A stretch of DNA of 64,000 nucleotides, from positions 310,001 through 374,000 of the forward strand of contig NZ_SBHZ01000001.1 in the NCBI RefSeq assembly GCF_004521985.1, given 5' to 3'. Positions 6,235 through 19,682 of this stretch are shown piece after piece. How positions within the stretch are numbered: the first letter of the stretch is position 1; every line of letters begins with the position of its first letter. Below the pieces are notes generated by a model. The model worked only from the letters and a program-made list of their open reading frames with translations. It did not search any database and was not told the origin of the DNA. This stretch comes from Ectopseudomonas khazarica (GTDB taxonomy: Bacteria > Pseudomonadota > Gammaproteobacteria > Pseudomonadales > Pseudomonadaceae). The position numbers and the translations under genes were made by a program.

Positions 6235-8631
6235 TCAGGCCGGCTCGGCCTCGGTGGCACTGGCCGCCTTGGCCTGAGCCTTCAGCTTGCGCATCTGCTC
6301 CACCCCCCAGAGCACGCGCTCGGGCGTGGCCGGGGCGTCGATCTGCGGTTGCACCTGGTAGTCGGCCAGGCTGGCCACGGCGTCCTTCAGGGCGCACCAG
6401 GCCGCGATGCCGAGCATGAACGGCGGCTCGCCGACGGCCTTGGAATGGAACACGGTGTCTTCCGGGTTCTTGCGGTTCTCCACCAGCTTCACGCGCAGGT
6501 CGATGGGCATGTCGGCGATGGCCGGGATCTTGTAGCTGGCCGGGCCGTTGGTCATCAGCTTGCCCTTGGCGTTCCACACCAGTTCCTCGCAGGTCAGCCA
6601 GCCCATGCCCTGGACGAAGGCCCCCTCGACCTGGCCGATATCGATGGCCGGGTTCAGCGAGTCGCCGACGTCATGCAGGATGTCGCCACGCAGCATGCGG
6701 TATTCGCCGGTCAGGGTGTCCACCAGCACCTCCACGCAGGCCACGCCGTAGGCGTAGTAGTAGAAGGGGCGGCCGGCAGCCTTGTCGCGGTCGTAGTAGA
6801 TCTTCGGCGTGCGGTAGAAACCGGTCGAGGACAGCGATACCTGGCCGAAGTAGGCCTTCTGGATCATTTCCTCGAACGACAGGAAGTGATCGCGCACCCG
6901 TACCTGGCCATTGCGGAACTCGATGTCTTCCGGCGTGACCTTGTAGTCGCGCACCAGGAAGTCCACCAGGCGCTGCTTGATGGTCTCGGCGGCGTTCTTC
7001 GCCGCCATGCCGTTGAGGTCGGCACCGCTGGAGGCTGCGGTGGGCGAGGTGTTGGGCACCTTGTCGGTGTTGGTGGCGGTGATCTGGATGCGCTCGATAT
7101 CGACCTGGAAGACCTCGGCCACGACCTGCGCGACCTTGGTGTTCAGGCCCTGGCCCATCTCGGTGCCGCCGTGGTTCAGGTGGATCGAACCGTCGGTGTA
7201 GATGTGGATCAGCGCACCGGCCTGGTTGAGGAAGGTGGCCGTGAAGCTGATGCCGAACTTCACCGGGGTCATGGCCAGGCCTTTCTTCAGCACCGGGCTC
7301 CTGGCGTTGAAGGCGCGGATTTCCTCGCGGCGTTTGGCGTACTCGCAGCTTGCCTCCAGCTCGGCGGTCATCTCGTGGATGACGTTGTGCTCGACGGTCT
7401 GGTGGTAGTGGGTGACGTTGCGCTCGGTCTTGCCGTAGTAGTTGCGCTTGCGCACTTCCAGCGGGTCCTTGCCCAGGCTGCGGGCGACGGCGTCCATCAC
7501 TTCCTCGATGGCGACCATGCCCTGCGGGCCGCCGAAGCCGCGATAGGCGGTGTTCGAGGCGGTGTTGGTCTTGCAGCGATGACCGTTGATGGTGGCGTTG
7601 CCCAGGAAGTAGGCGTTGTCCGAGTGGAACATGGCGCGGTCGACGATGGAACCGGACAGGTCCGGCGAGTAGCCGCAGTTGCCGGCCAGGTCCATCTCGA
7701 TGCCGTGCAGCAGGCCGTCGTCATCGAAGCCGACGTCGTACTCGACATAGAAGGGGTGGCGCTTGCCGGTCATGCTCATGTCTTCCATGCGCGGCAGGCG
7801 CATCTTGGTCGGCCGGCCGGTGAGGTGCGCGATCACCGCGCACAGGCAGGCGGGGCCCGCGGCCTGGGTTTCCTTGCCGCCGAAACCGCCGCCCATGCGA
7901 CGCATGTCGATGACGATCTTGTTCATCGGCACGCCGAGCACCTCGGCGACCAGCTTCTGCACCTCGGTGGGGTTCTGCGTCGAGGTGTAGACCAGCATGC
8001 CGCCATCCTCGGTGGGCATGACCGAGGAAATCTGCGTTTCCAGGTAGAAGTGCTCCTGGCCGCCGATGTGCAGCGTGCCCTGCAGGCGACGCGGGGCGCT
8101 GGCCAGCTGGGCAGCCGAGTCGCCGATGCGGTGGGTGTGGCTGGCGAGGACGAAGTGCTGCTTGCGGTAGGCCTCGACCACGTCGAGCACCGGCTCCAGG
8201 TCCTCGTACTCGACGATCGCGGCCATGGCCGCCTTGCGTGCGGTTTCCAGGCTGTCGGCGGCCACTGCCAGTACCACCTGGCCGACGTACTCGACCTTGC
8301 CGTCGGCCAGCAGCGGGTCGCCGGCGACCACCGGGCCGATATCCAGCTGGCCCGGTACGTCATCCTTGGTGATGGCGATGGCCACGCCCGGAATCTCGTA
8401 GCAGGGGCGGGTGTCGATGCGCACGATGCGCGCGTGGGCACGGTCGGACTGGCGTGCGTAGACGTGCAGCTGGTTGGGGAATTCCAGGCGGTCGTCGACA
8501 TAGACCGCTTCGCCGGATACGTGCTTGTCCGCACTCTCGTGCTTGACGCTGCGGCCCACGCCGCTGGTCATGCCGGCGCGAAACAGTGCGGCCAGCTCTT
8601 CCTGGGATTTGTGTTCGATATGACTGGACAT
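6235..8631 (-). CDS. xdhB: Xanthine dehydrogenase, molybdopterin-binding large subunit
   Basis: This 798-residue catalytic subunit binds the molybdenum cofactor and oxidises hypoxanthine and xanthine to urate. Typical motifs include the N-terminal fold with SGEAVYVDD, QEHFYLETQ, RRMGGGFGGKE, TASNTAYRGFGGPQGM, HGGTEMGQGLNTK and, near the C-terminus, KAVGEPPFMLG containing the catalytic glutamate. The ATG at MSSHIEHK has GGAGG six bases upstream; a TTG four codons earlier overlaps that site and is unlikely. It follows xdhA by 62 bases and pairs with it as an (alpha-beta) type bacterial enzyme. Confidence 0.95.
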   Translation of the reverse strand: MSSHIEHKSQEELAALFRAGMTSGVGRSVKHESADKHVSGEAVYVDDRLEFPNQLHVYARQSDRAHARIVRIDTRPCYEIPGVAIAITKDDVPGQLDIGPVVAGDPLLADGKVEYVGQVVLAVAADSLETARKAAMAAIVEYEDLEPVLDVVEAYRKQHFVLASHTHRIGDSAAQLASAPRRLQGTLHIGGQEHFYLETQISSVMPTEDGGMLVYTSTQNPTEVQKLVAEVLGVPMNKIVIDMRRMGGGFGGKETQAAGPACLCAVIAHLTGRPTKMRLPRMEDMSMTGKRHPFYVEYDVGFDDDGLLHGIEMDLAGNCGYSPDLSGSIVDRAMFHSDNAYFLGNATINGHRCKTNTASNTAYRGFGGPQGMVAIEEVMDAVARSLGKDPLEVRKRNYYGKTERNVTHYHQTVEHNVIHEMTAELEASCEYAKRREEIRAFNARSPVLKKGLAMTPVKFGISFTATFLNQAGALIHIYTDGSIHLNHGGTEMGQGLNTKVAQVVAEVFQVDIERIQITATNTDKVPNTSPTAASSGADLNGMAAKNAAETIKQRLVDFLVRDYKVTPEDIEFRNGQVRVRDHFLSFEEMIQKAYFGQVSLSSTGFYRTPKIYYDRDKAAGRPFYYYAYGVACVEVLVDTLTGEYRMLRGDILHDVGDSLNPAIDIGQVEGAFVQGMGWLTCEELVWNAKGKLMTNGPASYKIPAIADMPIDLRVKLVENRKNPEDTVFHSKAVGEPPFMLGIAAWCALKDAVASLADYQVQPQIDAPATPERVLWGVEQMRKLKAQAKAASATEAEPA

Positions 8632-8693
8632 CTTCGCCTCCAAAACTTCGCATGCCGCCGGACGGGCCGGCGGCGGATCAATTCACTGCACGC

Positions 8694-10148
<1,455 letters not shown>

Positions 10149-10263
10149 GGACGACCTCCAGGCACTTTATTGTTATGAATCGGTTGGCCGCCAGTGAAAT
10201 GCACGCGTCGCAAGGCGCTGGCGCGGTTGCCAATAGGGGCAATCTAGAGATTTCTGACTTTTG

Positions 10264-10292
10264 GGTCAACAAATATTTGACCTGGCGGTCAG
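10264..10292. promoter_or_regulatory. Triple half-site operator candidate upstream of xdhA
   Basis: GGTCAA (10264-10269), TTGACC (10277-10282) and GGTCAG (10287-10292) form two overlapping inverted repeats. The right pair has the same TTGACC-N4-GGTCA layout as the palindrome at the permease promoter. It lies about 130 bases before xdhA. Confidence 0.5.
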
Positions 10293-10436
10293 CTGTTTGT
10301 CATGCGTTTCGGTTATGAGCGGCTGATGCAGAAAGCGTAGCGACTTTCATGCCAGTGAAGGGCGCTGGCACGGGGCCTGGAGAGGGGGAGGCGGTGTGAA
10401 CCAGGAGAGGGTTGCGCGCATGGCGTGCGGTGCAGC

Positions 10437-10469
10437 AAAACAGCCCCGGGCGCTTGTGCGGCCGGGGCT
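10437..10469 (-). terminator. Terminator-like hairpin after alkB
   Basis: An 8-bp stem AGCCCCGG/CCGGGGCT lies 19 bases past the alkB stop. On the minus strand it is followed by GTTTT. The short T-tract makes it a moderate candidate. Confidence 0.6.
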
Positions 10470-10487
10470 GGCTGGGGCGAGCGATGC

Positions 10488-11621
10488 TCAGGTCAGCTGC
10501 GATTCGCTCAGCTGGTGTTCCTCGCCGGCGTAGTAGGCGCGCACCTTGGGGTCCATGATCGCGCGCCACAGTGGCGGAAAGAGGGCGAGCACGATCATTC
10601 CGGCATAGCCGTTGGGGAGTTGCGGGCTGTCGTCGAAATGGCGCAGCACCTGGTAGCGCCGCTTGGCGTAGGCGTGGTGGTCGGAGTGGCGCTGCAGGTG
10701 GAAGAGGAACAGGTTGGTCAGCAGGAAGTTGCTGTTCCACGAGTGATGCGGCGTGGTGCGCTCGTAGCGGCCGTTGTCCAGTTTGCGCCGGTGCAGGCCG
10801 TAGTGTTCGACGTAGTTGACGATCTCCAGCAGGGTGAAGGCCATCAGCGCCTGGCCCAGGAAGAACAGTGCGCCCAGCCAGCCGAAGGCCAGGCTGAAAC
10901 CGAGCAACAGCAGCGCACTGATGGCGTACCACCAGATCAGCTCGTTGCGCCAGTGCAGGGCAGGCAGGCCGCGGCGCTGGAGGCGCTCGGCCTCCAGCCT
11001 CCAGGCATTGAGGAAGTTGTGCTTGTAGGCATGTGGCAGGAAGGCGTACAGGCTCTGACCAAACCGCGAGGACGAGGCGTCTTCCGGCGTCGAGACATGC
11101 ACATGGTGGCCACGCACGTGCTCCACCTTGAAGCCTGCGTAGCACACCGCTGCCAGCAGCAGGCCGCCGGCGTTCTGTTCCAGCGCCGCATCCTTGTGAA
11201 TCAGCTCGTGCGAGACAGTGATGCCGATGGCGCCCATCACCGTGCCCACCGAGAGTACCCAGCCGAGCTGGCCGACCCAGCTCCAGCCCGCGTAACTGAC
11301 GAATATCCAGGCGCTCCAGACCAGCATCGCCAGCAGCATCGGCACCGTCGCCAGGCTCAGCAGGCGATAGTAGCCCTGGGCTTCCAGGGCTGGTACCTGG
11401 TCGCGCTCGTCCGGGTTGGCCGGGTCGCGGCCCACGACGAAGTCGAGCAGCGGAATCACGCCGAACACCACCGTGATCACCAGCCAGGCCCAGGCGTCGG
11501 CATGAGCGCTGCCCAGCGACCAGTGGTAGCTGAGGGGGATGCCGAGCACCGGGATCAGCCAGATCCAGTAGCCGACCTTCTTCAGGGCGAGCATCCAGTG
11601 CGAGGGAAGTCTTTCGAACAT
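10488..11621 (-). CDS. alkB: Alkane 1-monooxygenase (AlkB-type membrane di-iron hydroxylase)
   Basis: This 377-residue membrane protein hydroxylates the terminal carbon of alkanes using rubredoxin-supplied electrons. The histidine clusters that hold the di-iron centre are complete: HELIHK near residue 140, EHVRGHHVHV near 170, and LQRHSDHHAYAKRRYQ near 310, plus NYVEHYGL. Several transmembrane segments surround them. I start at MFERLPSHW, with GGAGA six bases upstream; the longer open frame upstream is unsupported. No rubredoxin or rubredoxin reductase gene is adjacent. A divergent GntR gene and a palindrome upstream suggest local control. Confidence 0.93.
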   Translation of the reverse strand: MFERLPSHWMLALKKVGYWIWLIPVLGIPLSYHWSLGSAHADAWAWLVITVVFGVIPLLDFVVGRDPANPDERDQVPALEAQGYYRLLSLATVPMLLAMLVWSAWIFVSYAGWSWVGQLGWVLSVGTVMGAIGITVSHELIHKDAALEQNAGGLLLAAVCYAGFKVEHVRGHHVHVSTPEDASSSRFGQSLYAFLPHAYKHNFLNAWRLEAERLQRRGLPALHWRNELIWWYAISALLLLGFSLAFGWLGALFFLGQALMAFTLLEIVNYVEHYGLHRRKLDNGRYERTTPHHSWNSNFLLTNLFLFHLQRHSDHHAYAKRRYQVLRHFDDSPQLPNGYAGMIVLALFPPLWRAIMDPKVRAYYAGEEHQLSESQLT

Positions 11622-11661
11622 GCCGGTCTCCGTCTGATTGTTGTTATGAACTGACATGTAG

Positions 11662-11676
11662 GATTGTAGGACAATC
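11662..11676. promoter_or_regulatory. Palindrome GATTGT-N3-ACAATC between alkB and gntR
   Basis: The core TTGTAGGACAA fits the TNGTNNNACNA pattern of FCD/VanR-type GntR regulators. It lies 41-55 bases upstream of the alkB start, and its minus-strand copy contains a TACAAT that could serve as a -10. It is the most likely operator for the adjacent GntR regulator. Confidence 0.55.
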
Positions 11677-11855
11677 AGTTTTTGTGACCATGGCTTCATG
11701 GCCGACCTTTAGAACGGAAAGCACATGCTGCGGACGCTTGGCCCGGTAACACCCTGTGTTACACTCGCCGCCAGATTTTCTTGCTTCCGCCCAGCCGTGG
11801 CGGGGCCCCCAGACTCGACCGCCTGCCCGCTGTATCGACGCACATAAGGAATGTC

Positions 11856-12515
11856 ATGACGTTCAAGGCCCCGGACAGCCTCGCCGAGCAAATTGCCCAC
11901 TATCTGGCCGAACGCATCATTCGTGGTGAGCTCAAGGAACGTGAGCGCATCCAGGAGCAGAAGGTCACCCAGGCCCTGAATGTCAGCCGTGGTTCGGTGC
12001 GCGAGGCACTGCTGATTCTCGAGCGTCGCCACCTGATCGTGATCCTGCCGCGCCGGGGTGCCCAGGTCAGCGAACTGACTGCACATCACGTCACCAGCCT
12101 CTATGCGCTGACCATCGAGCTCTACGCCATGCTGGCCCGCGCGGTGATCGAAGGGTGGAAGGTGGAAACCGACCTGGCGCCGTTCATCGACATCCAGCAG
12201 CGCCTGCTGGACAGCCTGCAGCGTGGCGACATCGGCGCCTTCGTCGAGAACAGCTTCGACGTCATGCGCGCGGCCTTTCCCTTCGCCGACAATCCCTACC
12301 TGCAGGAAACCCTGGAGAACCTGTTGCCGGCCATCAGCCGCACCTATCACCTGGCGCTGGAGCGCCGCAAAGGCGAGATGGGCCAGTTCATGGGCACCTT
12401 CGCCAGCCTGCTGCAGGCGATCGTCGGGCGTGACCACGAGCGTGCCCGCGAAGTCCTGCAGGCCTACGGTCAGCACAACTGCCAGCTGGTGCTGGCGACC
12501 CTGGCGGAGCGCTAA
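11856..12515 (+). CDS. GntR-family transcriptional regulator next to alkB
   Basis: This 219-residue regulator has a winged-helix GntR domain at about residues 8-72 (GELKERERIQEQKVTQ.., NVSRGSVREALLILE) and an FCD-like helical C-terminal domain. I chose the ATG at 11856 because AAGGA lies five bases before it; the open frame extends upstream without support. It is divergent from alkB with a GntR-type palindrome between, so alkane-responsive control of alkB is the natural guess. It also lies six bases ahead of smc, so some smc transcription may come from its promoter. Confidence 0.88.
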   Translation: MTFKAPDSLAEQIAHYLAERIIRGELKERERIQEQKVTQALNVSRGSVREALLILERRHLIVILPRRGAQVSELTAHHVTSLYALTIELYAMLARAVIEGWKVETDLAPFIDIQQRLLDSLQRGDIGAFVENSFDVMRAAFPFADNPYLQETLENLLPAISRTYHLALERRKGEMGQFMGTFASLLQAIVGRDHERAREVLQAYGQHNCQLVLATLAER

Positions 12516-12521
12516 GCCCCG

Positions 12522-15500
12522 ATGCGCCTGAAGAGCATCAAGCTGGCCGGCTTCAAGTCCTTCGTCGATCCGACGACGGTCAGCTTTCCCAGCAACATGG
12601 CGGCGGTTGTCGGGCCCAACGGTTGCGGCAAGTCCAACATCATCGACGCCGTGCGCTGGGTGATGGGCGAAAGTTCGGCGAAGAACCTGCGTGGCGAGTC
12701 GATGACCGACGTCATCTTCAACGGCTCCAACACGCGCAAGCCGGTGACCCAGGCGTCCATCGAGCTGATCTTCGACAACAGCGACAACTCGCTGGTGGGC
12801 GAGTACGCCGCCTTCGCCGAGATTTCCATCCGCCGTCGGGTCACCCGCGACGCGCAGAACACTTACTTCCTCAACGGCACCAAGTGCCGTCGCCGCGACA
12901 TCACCGACATCTTCCTCGGTACCGGCCTGGGGCCGCGCAGCTACTCGATCATCGAGCAGGGCATGATCAGCAAGCTGATCGAGGCCAAGCCCGAGGAACT
13001 GCGCAACTTCATCGAGGAAGCCGCCGGCATCTCCAAGTACAAGGAACGCCGCCGCGAGACCGAGAATCGCATCCGCCGCACCCAGGAAAACCTGGCGCGC
13101 CTGACCGACCTGCGCGAGGAACTGGAGCGCCAGCTCGAGCGCCTGCACCGGCAGGCCCAGGCCGCGGAGAAGTACCAGGAATACAAGGCCGAGGAGCGTC
13201 AGCTCAAGGCTCAGCTGCTGGCGCTGCGCTGGCAGACCCTGAACCAGGAGGTCGGCAGCCGCGAGCAGGTGATCGGTGACCAGGAGGTGGCCTTCGAGGC
13301 CCTGGTGGCCGAGCAGCGCAGTGCCGATGCCAGCATCGAACGCCTGCGCGACGGCCATCACGAGCTGTCCGAGCGTTTCAACCTGGTGCAGGGCCGTTTC
13401 TATTCCGTGGGCGGCGATATCGCCCGCGTCGAGCAGAGCATCCAGCACGGCCAGCAGCGCCTGCGCCAGTTGCAGGACGACCTGCGCGAGGCGGAAAAGG
13501 CGCGCCTGGAAACCGAGTCGCACCTCGGCCACGACCGTACCCTGCTGGCCACCCTGGGCGAGGAGCTGGAGATGCTCCTGCCCGAGCAGGAGATGACTGC
13601 CGCCGCCGCCGAGGAGTCCGCTGCCAGCCTGGAGGAAGCCGAGACCACCATGCACGGCTGGCAGGAGCAGTGGGACAGCTTCAACCAGCGCAGTGCCGAG
13701 CCGCGTCGCCAGGCCGAGGTGCAGCAGTCGCGCATCGCCCAGCTGGAACAGAGCCTCGAGCGCCTGAGCGAGCGTCAGCGTCGCCTGGGCGAAGAATTGC
13801 AGCAACTGGCCGCCGACCCCGAAGACGCCGCCATTCTCGAACTGAGCGAACAGCTGGCCGCCGGCGAGCTGGAGCACGAGGCCCTGCAACTGGCCGAGGA
13901 GCAGCAGGCCGAGCGCCTGCAGCAGTTGCGCGAGGAACTGCAGCAGGCCGGTCAGGCGCAACAGCAGGCACAGGGTGAGTTGCAGCGTCTCGATGGTCGC
14001 CTGGCCTCGCTGGAGGCGCTGCAACAGGCCGCGCTGGACCCGGGGCAGGGCGCTGGCGAGTGGTTGCGCGAGCAGGGGCTGCAACAGCGCCCGCGCCTGG
14101 CCGAAGGGCTGCGCGTGGAGGCCGGCTGGGAGCTGGCGGTGGAGACCGTGCTCGGCGCCGACCTGCAGGCCGTGCTGCTGGACGATTTTGCCGGGCTGGA
14201 CTTCTCCGCGCTGGAACAGGGCGAGCTGCGCCTGCTCAGCCCCGCCAGGGGCGGCATGCGCAACGCCGGCAGCCTGCTGGACAAGGTGGAGGCGAGCCAC
14301 GACCTGTCGCCCTGGCTGGCCGGCGTGCGTCCGGTCGAGTCGCTGGAGCAGGCGCTGGCGGCGCGTGCGCAACTGGCCGAGGGCGAAAGCCTGATCAGCC
14401 GTGACGGTTACTGGGTCGGTCGGCATTTCCTGCGCGTACGTCGCGCTGCCGAGGCGGACAGCGGCGTGCTGGCGCGCGCTCAGGAGCTGGAGCGCCTGCA
14501 GCTGGAGCGCGAAGAGCGCGAGGCGGCGCTGGCGCAACTGGATGAGCGTCTGCTGGGCCTGCGTGACGAGCAGCGCCGTCAGGAAGAGCAGCGTGAGCAA
14601 CAGCGTCGCCAGGGCCAGGAGCTTGGCCGCCAACTGGCCGAGCTGAAGGCGCGGCTGTCCGCCAGCCAGGCCAAGGCCGAGCAGCTGGGCCTGCGTCGCC
14701 GTCGTCTGCACGACGAGCTGCAGGAAGTGGCCGAGCAGCGTGCGCTGGAGCAGGAGCAGCTCGGTGAGGCGCGCCTGCACCTGCAGGATGCGCTGGATGC
14801 CATGGCCGAGGACAACGAGCAGCGCGAGAGCCTGCTGGCCAGCCGTGACAGCCTGCGCGAGCGCCTCGACCGGGTGCGTCAGGAGGCCCGCCAGCACAAG
14901 GATCATGCCCATCAGCTGGCGGTGCGCCTCGGCTCGCTCAAGGCGCAGCACGACTCCACTCGCCAGGCGCTGGAGCGTCTGGAAATGCAGGCCGAGCGCC
15001 TGCACGAGCGGCGCGAGCAGCTGTCACTGAACCTGGAGGAGGGCGAGGCGCCGCTGGAAGAGCTGCGTATCAAGCTCGAGGAGCTGCTTGAACGGCGCAT
15101 GGCGGTGGACGAGGAGCTGCGTCAGGCACGCCTGACCCTGGAAGATGCCGATCGCGAACTGCGCGACGCCGAGAAGCGTCGCAGCCAGGCCGAGCAGCAG
15201 GCGCAACTGCTGCGCGGCCAGCTGGAGCAGCAGCGCATGGACTGGCAGTCGCTCAACGTGCGGCGCAAGGCCCTCGCCGATCAGCTCGCCGAGGACAATT
15301 ACGACCTGCACGGGGTGATCGCCACGCTGCCGGCCGATGCCACGGAGAGTGCCTGGGAAGAGGAACTCGAGCGCATGGCCGCGCGTATCGCGCGTCTTGG
15401 GCCGATCAACCTGGCGGCGATCGACGAGTACCAGCAGCAATCCGAGCGCAAGCGTTATCTGGATGCGCAGGATGCCGATCTGGTCGAAGCGCTGGAAACC

Positions 15501-16010
15501 CTGGAAAACGTCATTCGCAAGATCGACAAGGAAACGCGCAATCGTTTCAAGGAAACTTTCGATCAGATCAATGGCGGTTTGCAGGCACTCTTTCCAAAAG
15601 TTTTCGGTGGCGGCAGTGCTTATTTGGAACTCACCGGCGAAGATTTACTCGATACCGGTGTAACCATCATGGCGCGGCCCCCGGGCAAGAAGAACAGCAC
15701 CATCCATTTGCTCTCCGGCGGAGAGAAGGCGTTGACCGCTCTGGCACTGGTGTTTTCCATCTTCCAGCTCAATCCGGCGCCGTTCTGCATGCTGGACGAA
15801 GTGGATGCGCCGCTGGACGACGCCAACGTGGGTCGTTATGCGCGCCTGGTCAAGGAGATGTCGGCAACGGTGCAGTTCATCTACATCACCCACAACAAGA
15901 TCGCCATGGAAATGGCCGATCAATTGATGGGGGTTACCATGCACGAGCCGGGCTGCTCGCGTCTGGTGGCAGTGGATGTCGAAGAGGCACTGGCGATGGT
16001 GGAGAGCTGA
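12522..16010 (+). CDS. smc: Chromosome segregation ATPase SMC
   Basis: This 1162-residue protein is an ABC-type ATPase with long antiparallel coiled coils that compacts and segregates the chromosome with ScpAB. It shows an N-terminal Walker A (VGPNGCGKSNI near residue 30), QEN/glutamate-rich coiled coils at roughly 160-480 and 660-960, a hinge region around 510-640, and a C-terminal ABC signature LLSGGEKALTALAL followed by Walker B FCMLDEVDAPLDD. Length is standard for bacterial SMC. It starts with an ATG seven bases after the gntR stop. Confidence 0.97.
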   Translation: MRLKSIKLAGFKSFVDPTTVSFPSNMAAVVGPNGCGKSNIIDAVRWVMGESSAKNLRGESMTDVIFNGSNTRKPVTQASIELIFDNSDNSLVGEYAAFAEISIRRRVTRDAQNTYFLNGTKCRRRDITDIFLGTGLGPRSYSIIEQGMISKLIEAKPEELRNFIEEAAGISKYKERRRETENRIRRTQENLARLTDLREELERQLERLHRQAQAAEKYQEYKAEERQLKAQLLALRWQTLNQEVGSREQVIGDQEVAFEALVAEQRSADASIERLRDGHHELSERFNLVQGRFYSVGGDIARVEQSIQHGQQRLRQLQDDLREAEKARLETESHLGHDRTLLATLGEELEMLLPEQEMTAAAAEESAASLEEAETTMHGWQEQWDSFNQRSAEPRRQAEVQQSRIAQLEQSLERLSERQRRLGEELQQLAADPEDAAILELSEQLAAGELEHEALQLAEEQQAERLQQLREELQQAGQAQQQAQGELQRLDGRLASLEALQQAALDPGQGAGEWLREQGLQQRPRLAEGLRVEAGWELAVETVLGADLQAVLLDDFAGLDFSALEQGELRLLSPARGGMRNAGSLLDKVEASHDLSPWLAGVRPVESLEQALAARAQLAEGESLISRDGYWVGRHFLRVRRAAEADSGVLARAQELERLQLEREEREAALAQLDERLLGLRDEQRRQEEQREQQRRQGQELGRQLAELKARLSASQAKAEQLGLRRRRLHDELQEVAEQRALEQEQLGEARLHLQDALDAMAEDNEQRESLLASRDSLRERLDRVRQEARQHKDHAHQLAVRLGSLKAQHDSTRQALERLEMQAERLHERREQLSLNLEEGEAPLEELRIKLEELLERRMAVDEELRQARLTLEDADRELRDAEKRRSQAEQQAQLLRGQLEQQRMDWQSLNVRRKALADQLAEDNYDLHGVIATLPADATESAWEEELERMAARIARLGPINLAAIDEYQQQSERKRYLDAQDADLVEALETLENVIRKIDKETRNRFKETFDQINGGLQALFPKVFGGGSAYLELTGEDLLDTGVTIMARPPGKKNSTIHLLSGGEKALTALALVFSIFQLNPAPFCMLDEVDAPLDDANVGRYARLVKEMSATVQFIYITHNKIAMEMADQLMGVTMHEPGCSRLVAVDVEEALAMVES

Positions 16011-16180
16011 TGCGTCTGCCTGTGTAAAGTTGCCTTTCGTCGTGCTAGCTTATTGCCCACTTTTGTTACACGCGGAAAACGTCAGACAGAACATGGAGTT
16101 GGCGCCGCGTTTTATAGTCGAGTCAGGGTCCGATTGATTGGATCTTTTTTTCACCAGAATTTTTAAGGGTCAGGTATTTC

Positions 16181-17002
16181 ATGGAATTCGGTCTGCGCGA
16201 GTGGCTGATCGTTATTGGCATCATCGTTATCGCTGGCATTCTGTTCGACGGCTGGCGTCGCATGCGCGGTGGCAAGGGCAAACTCAGGTTCAAGCTGGAC
16301 CGCAGTTTCGCCAACATGCCGGATGACGACAGTGACCCGGATCTGCTCAGCCCGCCGCGGGTGGTTCAGCGTGACCTCGAGCCACAGCTGGATGAAGACG
16401 ACCTGCCCTCGATGAGTGCCAAGGACCTGCCGCGCCGTCCGCGTAACGAACCGCAGCAGGGCGACCTCAACCTGGCCGTCGACGAGCCGGTGCCGACCCT
16501 GCTCAACCCGGTCGATGACGAGCCCGTCGAACCGAAGAAGCCCGCCAAGCCGGCTGCCGATGCCGCGCCGGTCGAGGAAGTGCTGGTGATCAACGTGGTT
16601 GCCCGCGATGATTTCGGCTTCAAGGGCCCGGCGCTGCTGCAGAACATTCTCGAGAGCGGCCTGCGCTTCGGCGAGATGGACATCTTCCACCGTCACGAAA
16701 GCATGGCCGGCAACGGCGAGGTGCTGTTCTCCATGGCCAACGCGCTCAAGCCGGGCACCTTCGATCTCGATGACATCGAAGGCTTCAGCACCCGCGCCGT
16801 GAGTTTCTTCCTCAGTCTGCCCGGCCCGCGTCATCCCAAGCAGGCCTTCGACGTCATGGTTGCGGCAGCGCGCAAGCTGGCCCATGAGCTGGGCGGCGAG
16901 CTGAAGGACGACCAGCGCAGCGTGATGACTGCGCAGACCATCGAACATTATCGCCAGCGCATCGTCGAGTTCGAGCGCCGGCAGTTGACCCAGAAACGCT
17001 AA
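16181..17002 (+). CDS. zipA: Cell division protein ZipA
   Basis: This 273-residue divisome protein tethers FtsZ to the inner membrane. It has a short periplasmic tip, one transmembrane helix at about residues 7-24 ([17 protein letters not shown]), an acidic and proline-rich linker from about 45 to 135, and the globular FtsZ-binding domain in the last 140 residues ([15 protein letters not shown].., [14 protein letters not shown]). The order smc-zipA-ligA is the usual one in Pseudomonas. The ATG follows AGGGTCAGGTATTTC, a modest ribosome site. Confidence 0.95.
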   Translation: MEFGLREWLIVIGIIVIAGILFDGWRRMRGGKGKLRFKLDRSFANMPDDDSDPDLLSPPRVVQRDLEPQLDEDDLPSMSAKDLPRRPRNEPQQGDLNLAVDEPVPTLLNPVDDEPVEPKKPAKPAADAAPVEEVLVINVVARDDFGFKGPALLQNILESGLRFGEMDIFHRHESMAGNGEVLFSMANALKPGTFDLDDIEGFSTRAVSFFLSLPGPRHPKQAFDVMVAAARKLAHELGGELKDDQRSVMTAQTIEHYRQRIVEFERRQLTQKR

Positions 17003-19468
<2,466 letters not shown>

Positions 19469-19470
19469 CA

Positions 19471-19570
19471 CCGTAGGGTGGATGGCGCTTTTTCCATCCA
19501 CCACGGCGATGGAGCGGTTGCGGATGGCCTTGCGTGGCGGTGGATCGGTGAAGCGCGATCCACCCTACGG
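19471..19570. repeat. 100-bp intergenic element with 13-bp terminal inverted repeats
   Basis: The ends CCGTAGGGTGGAT and ATCCACCCTACGG are perfect complements. Inside are further GGTGGAT/ATCCACC repeats. Related GTAGGGTGGATG..ATCCACCCT segments occur twice at 23908-24150, so this is a dispersed small element without coding capacity. Confidence 0.7.
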
Positions 19571-19609
19571 TCTGGACTGGACGAAGTGCAGGTGTCGAAC
19601 GCTGAACCT

Positions 19610-19669
19610 GTAGGAGCCGGCTTGCCGGCGAGCTGATCGGAGAAGCATCGCCGGCAAGCCGGCTCCTAC
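19610..19669. repeat. REP-type hairpin, second copy
   Basis: GTAGGAGCCGGCTTGCCGGCGA and its exact complement flank a 16-base centre. It is the same family as 6174-6231. It lies 13 bases past the stop codon of the minus-strand glutaredoxin-like gene and may protect that message's 3' end. Confidence 0.85.
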
Positions 19670-19682
19670 GAAAAGCTTGGCG

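Larger units (their letters stand above)
10149..10487. other. Intergenic region between xdhA and alkB
   Basis: No gene is visible. It carries the xdhA promoter region with the GGTCA half-sites on one side and the alkB terminator hairpin on the other. Confidence 0.6.

Noticed and set aside
11709..15005. 1098-codon minus-strand open frame opposite smc
   Set aside because: Leu/Gln/Ala-rich antisense of the SMC coiled coil; no start signal, and smc is certain.
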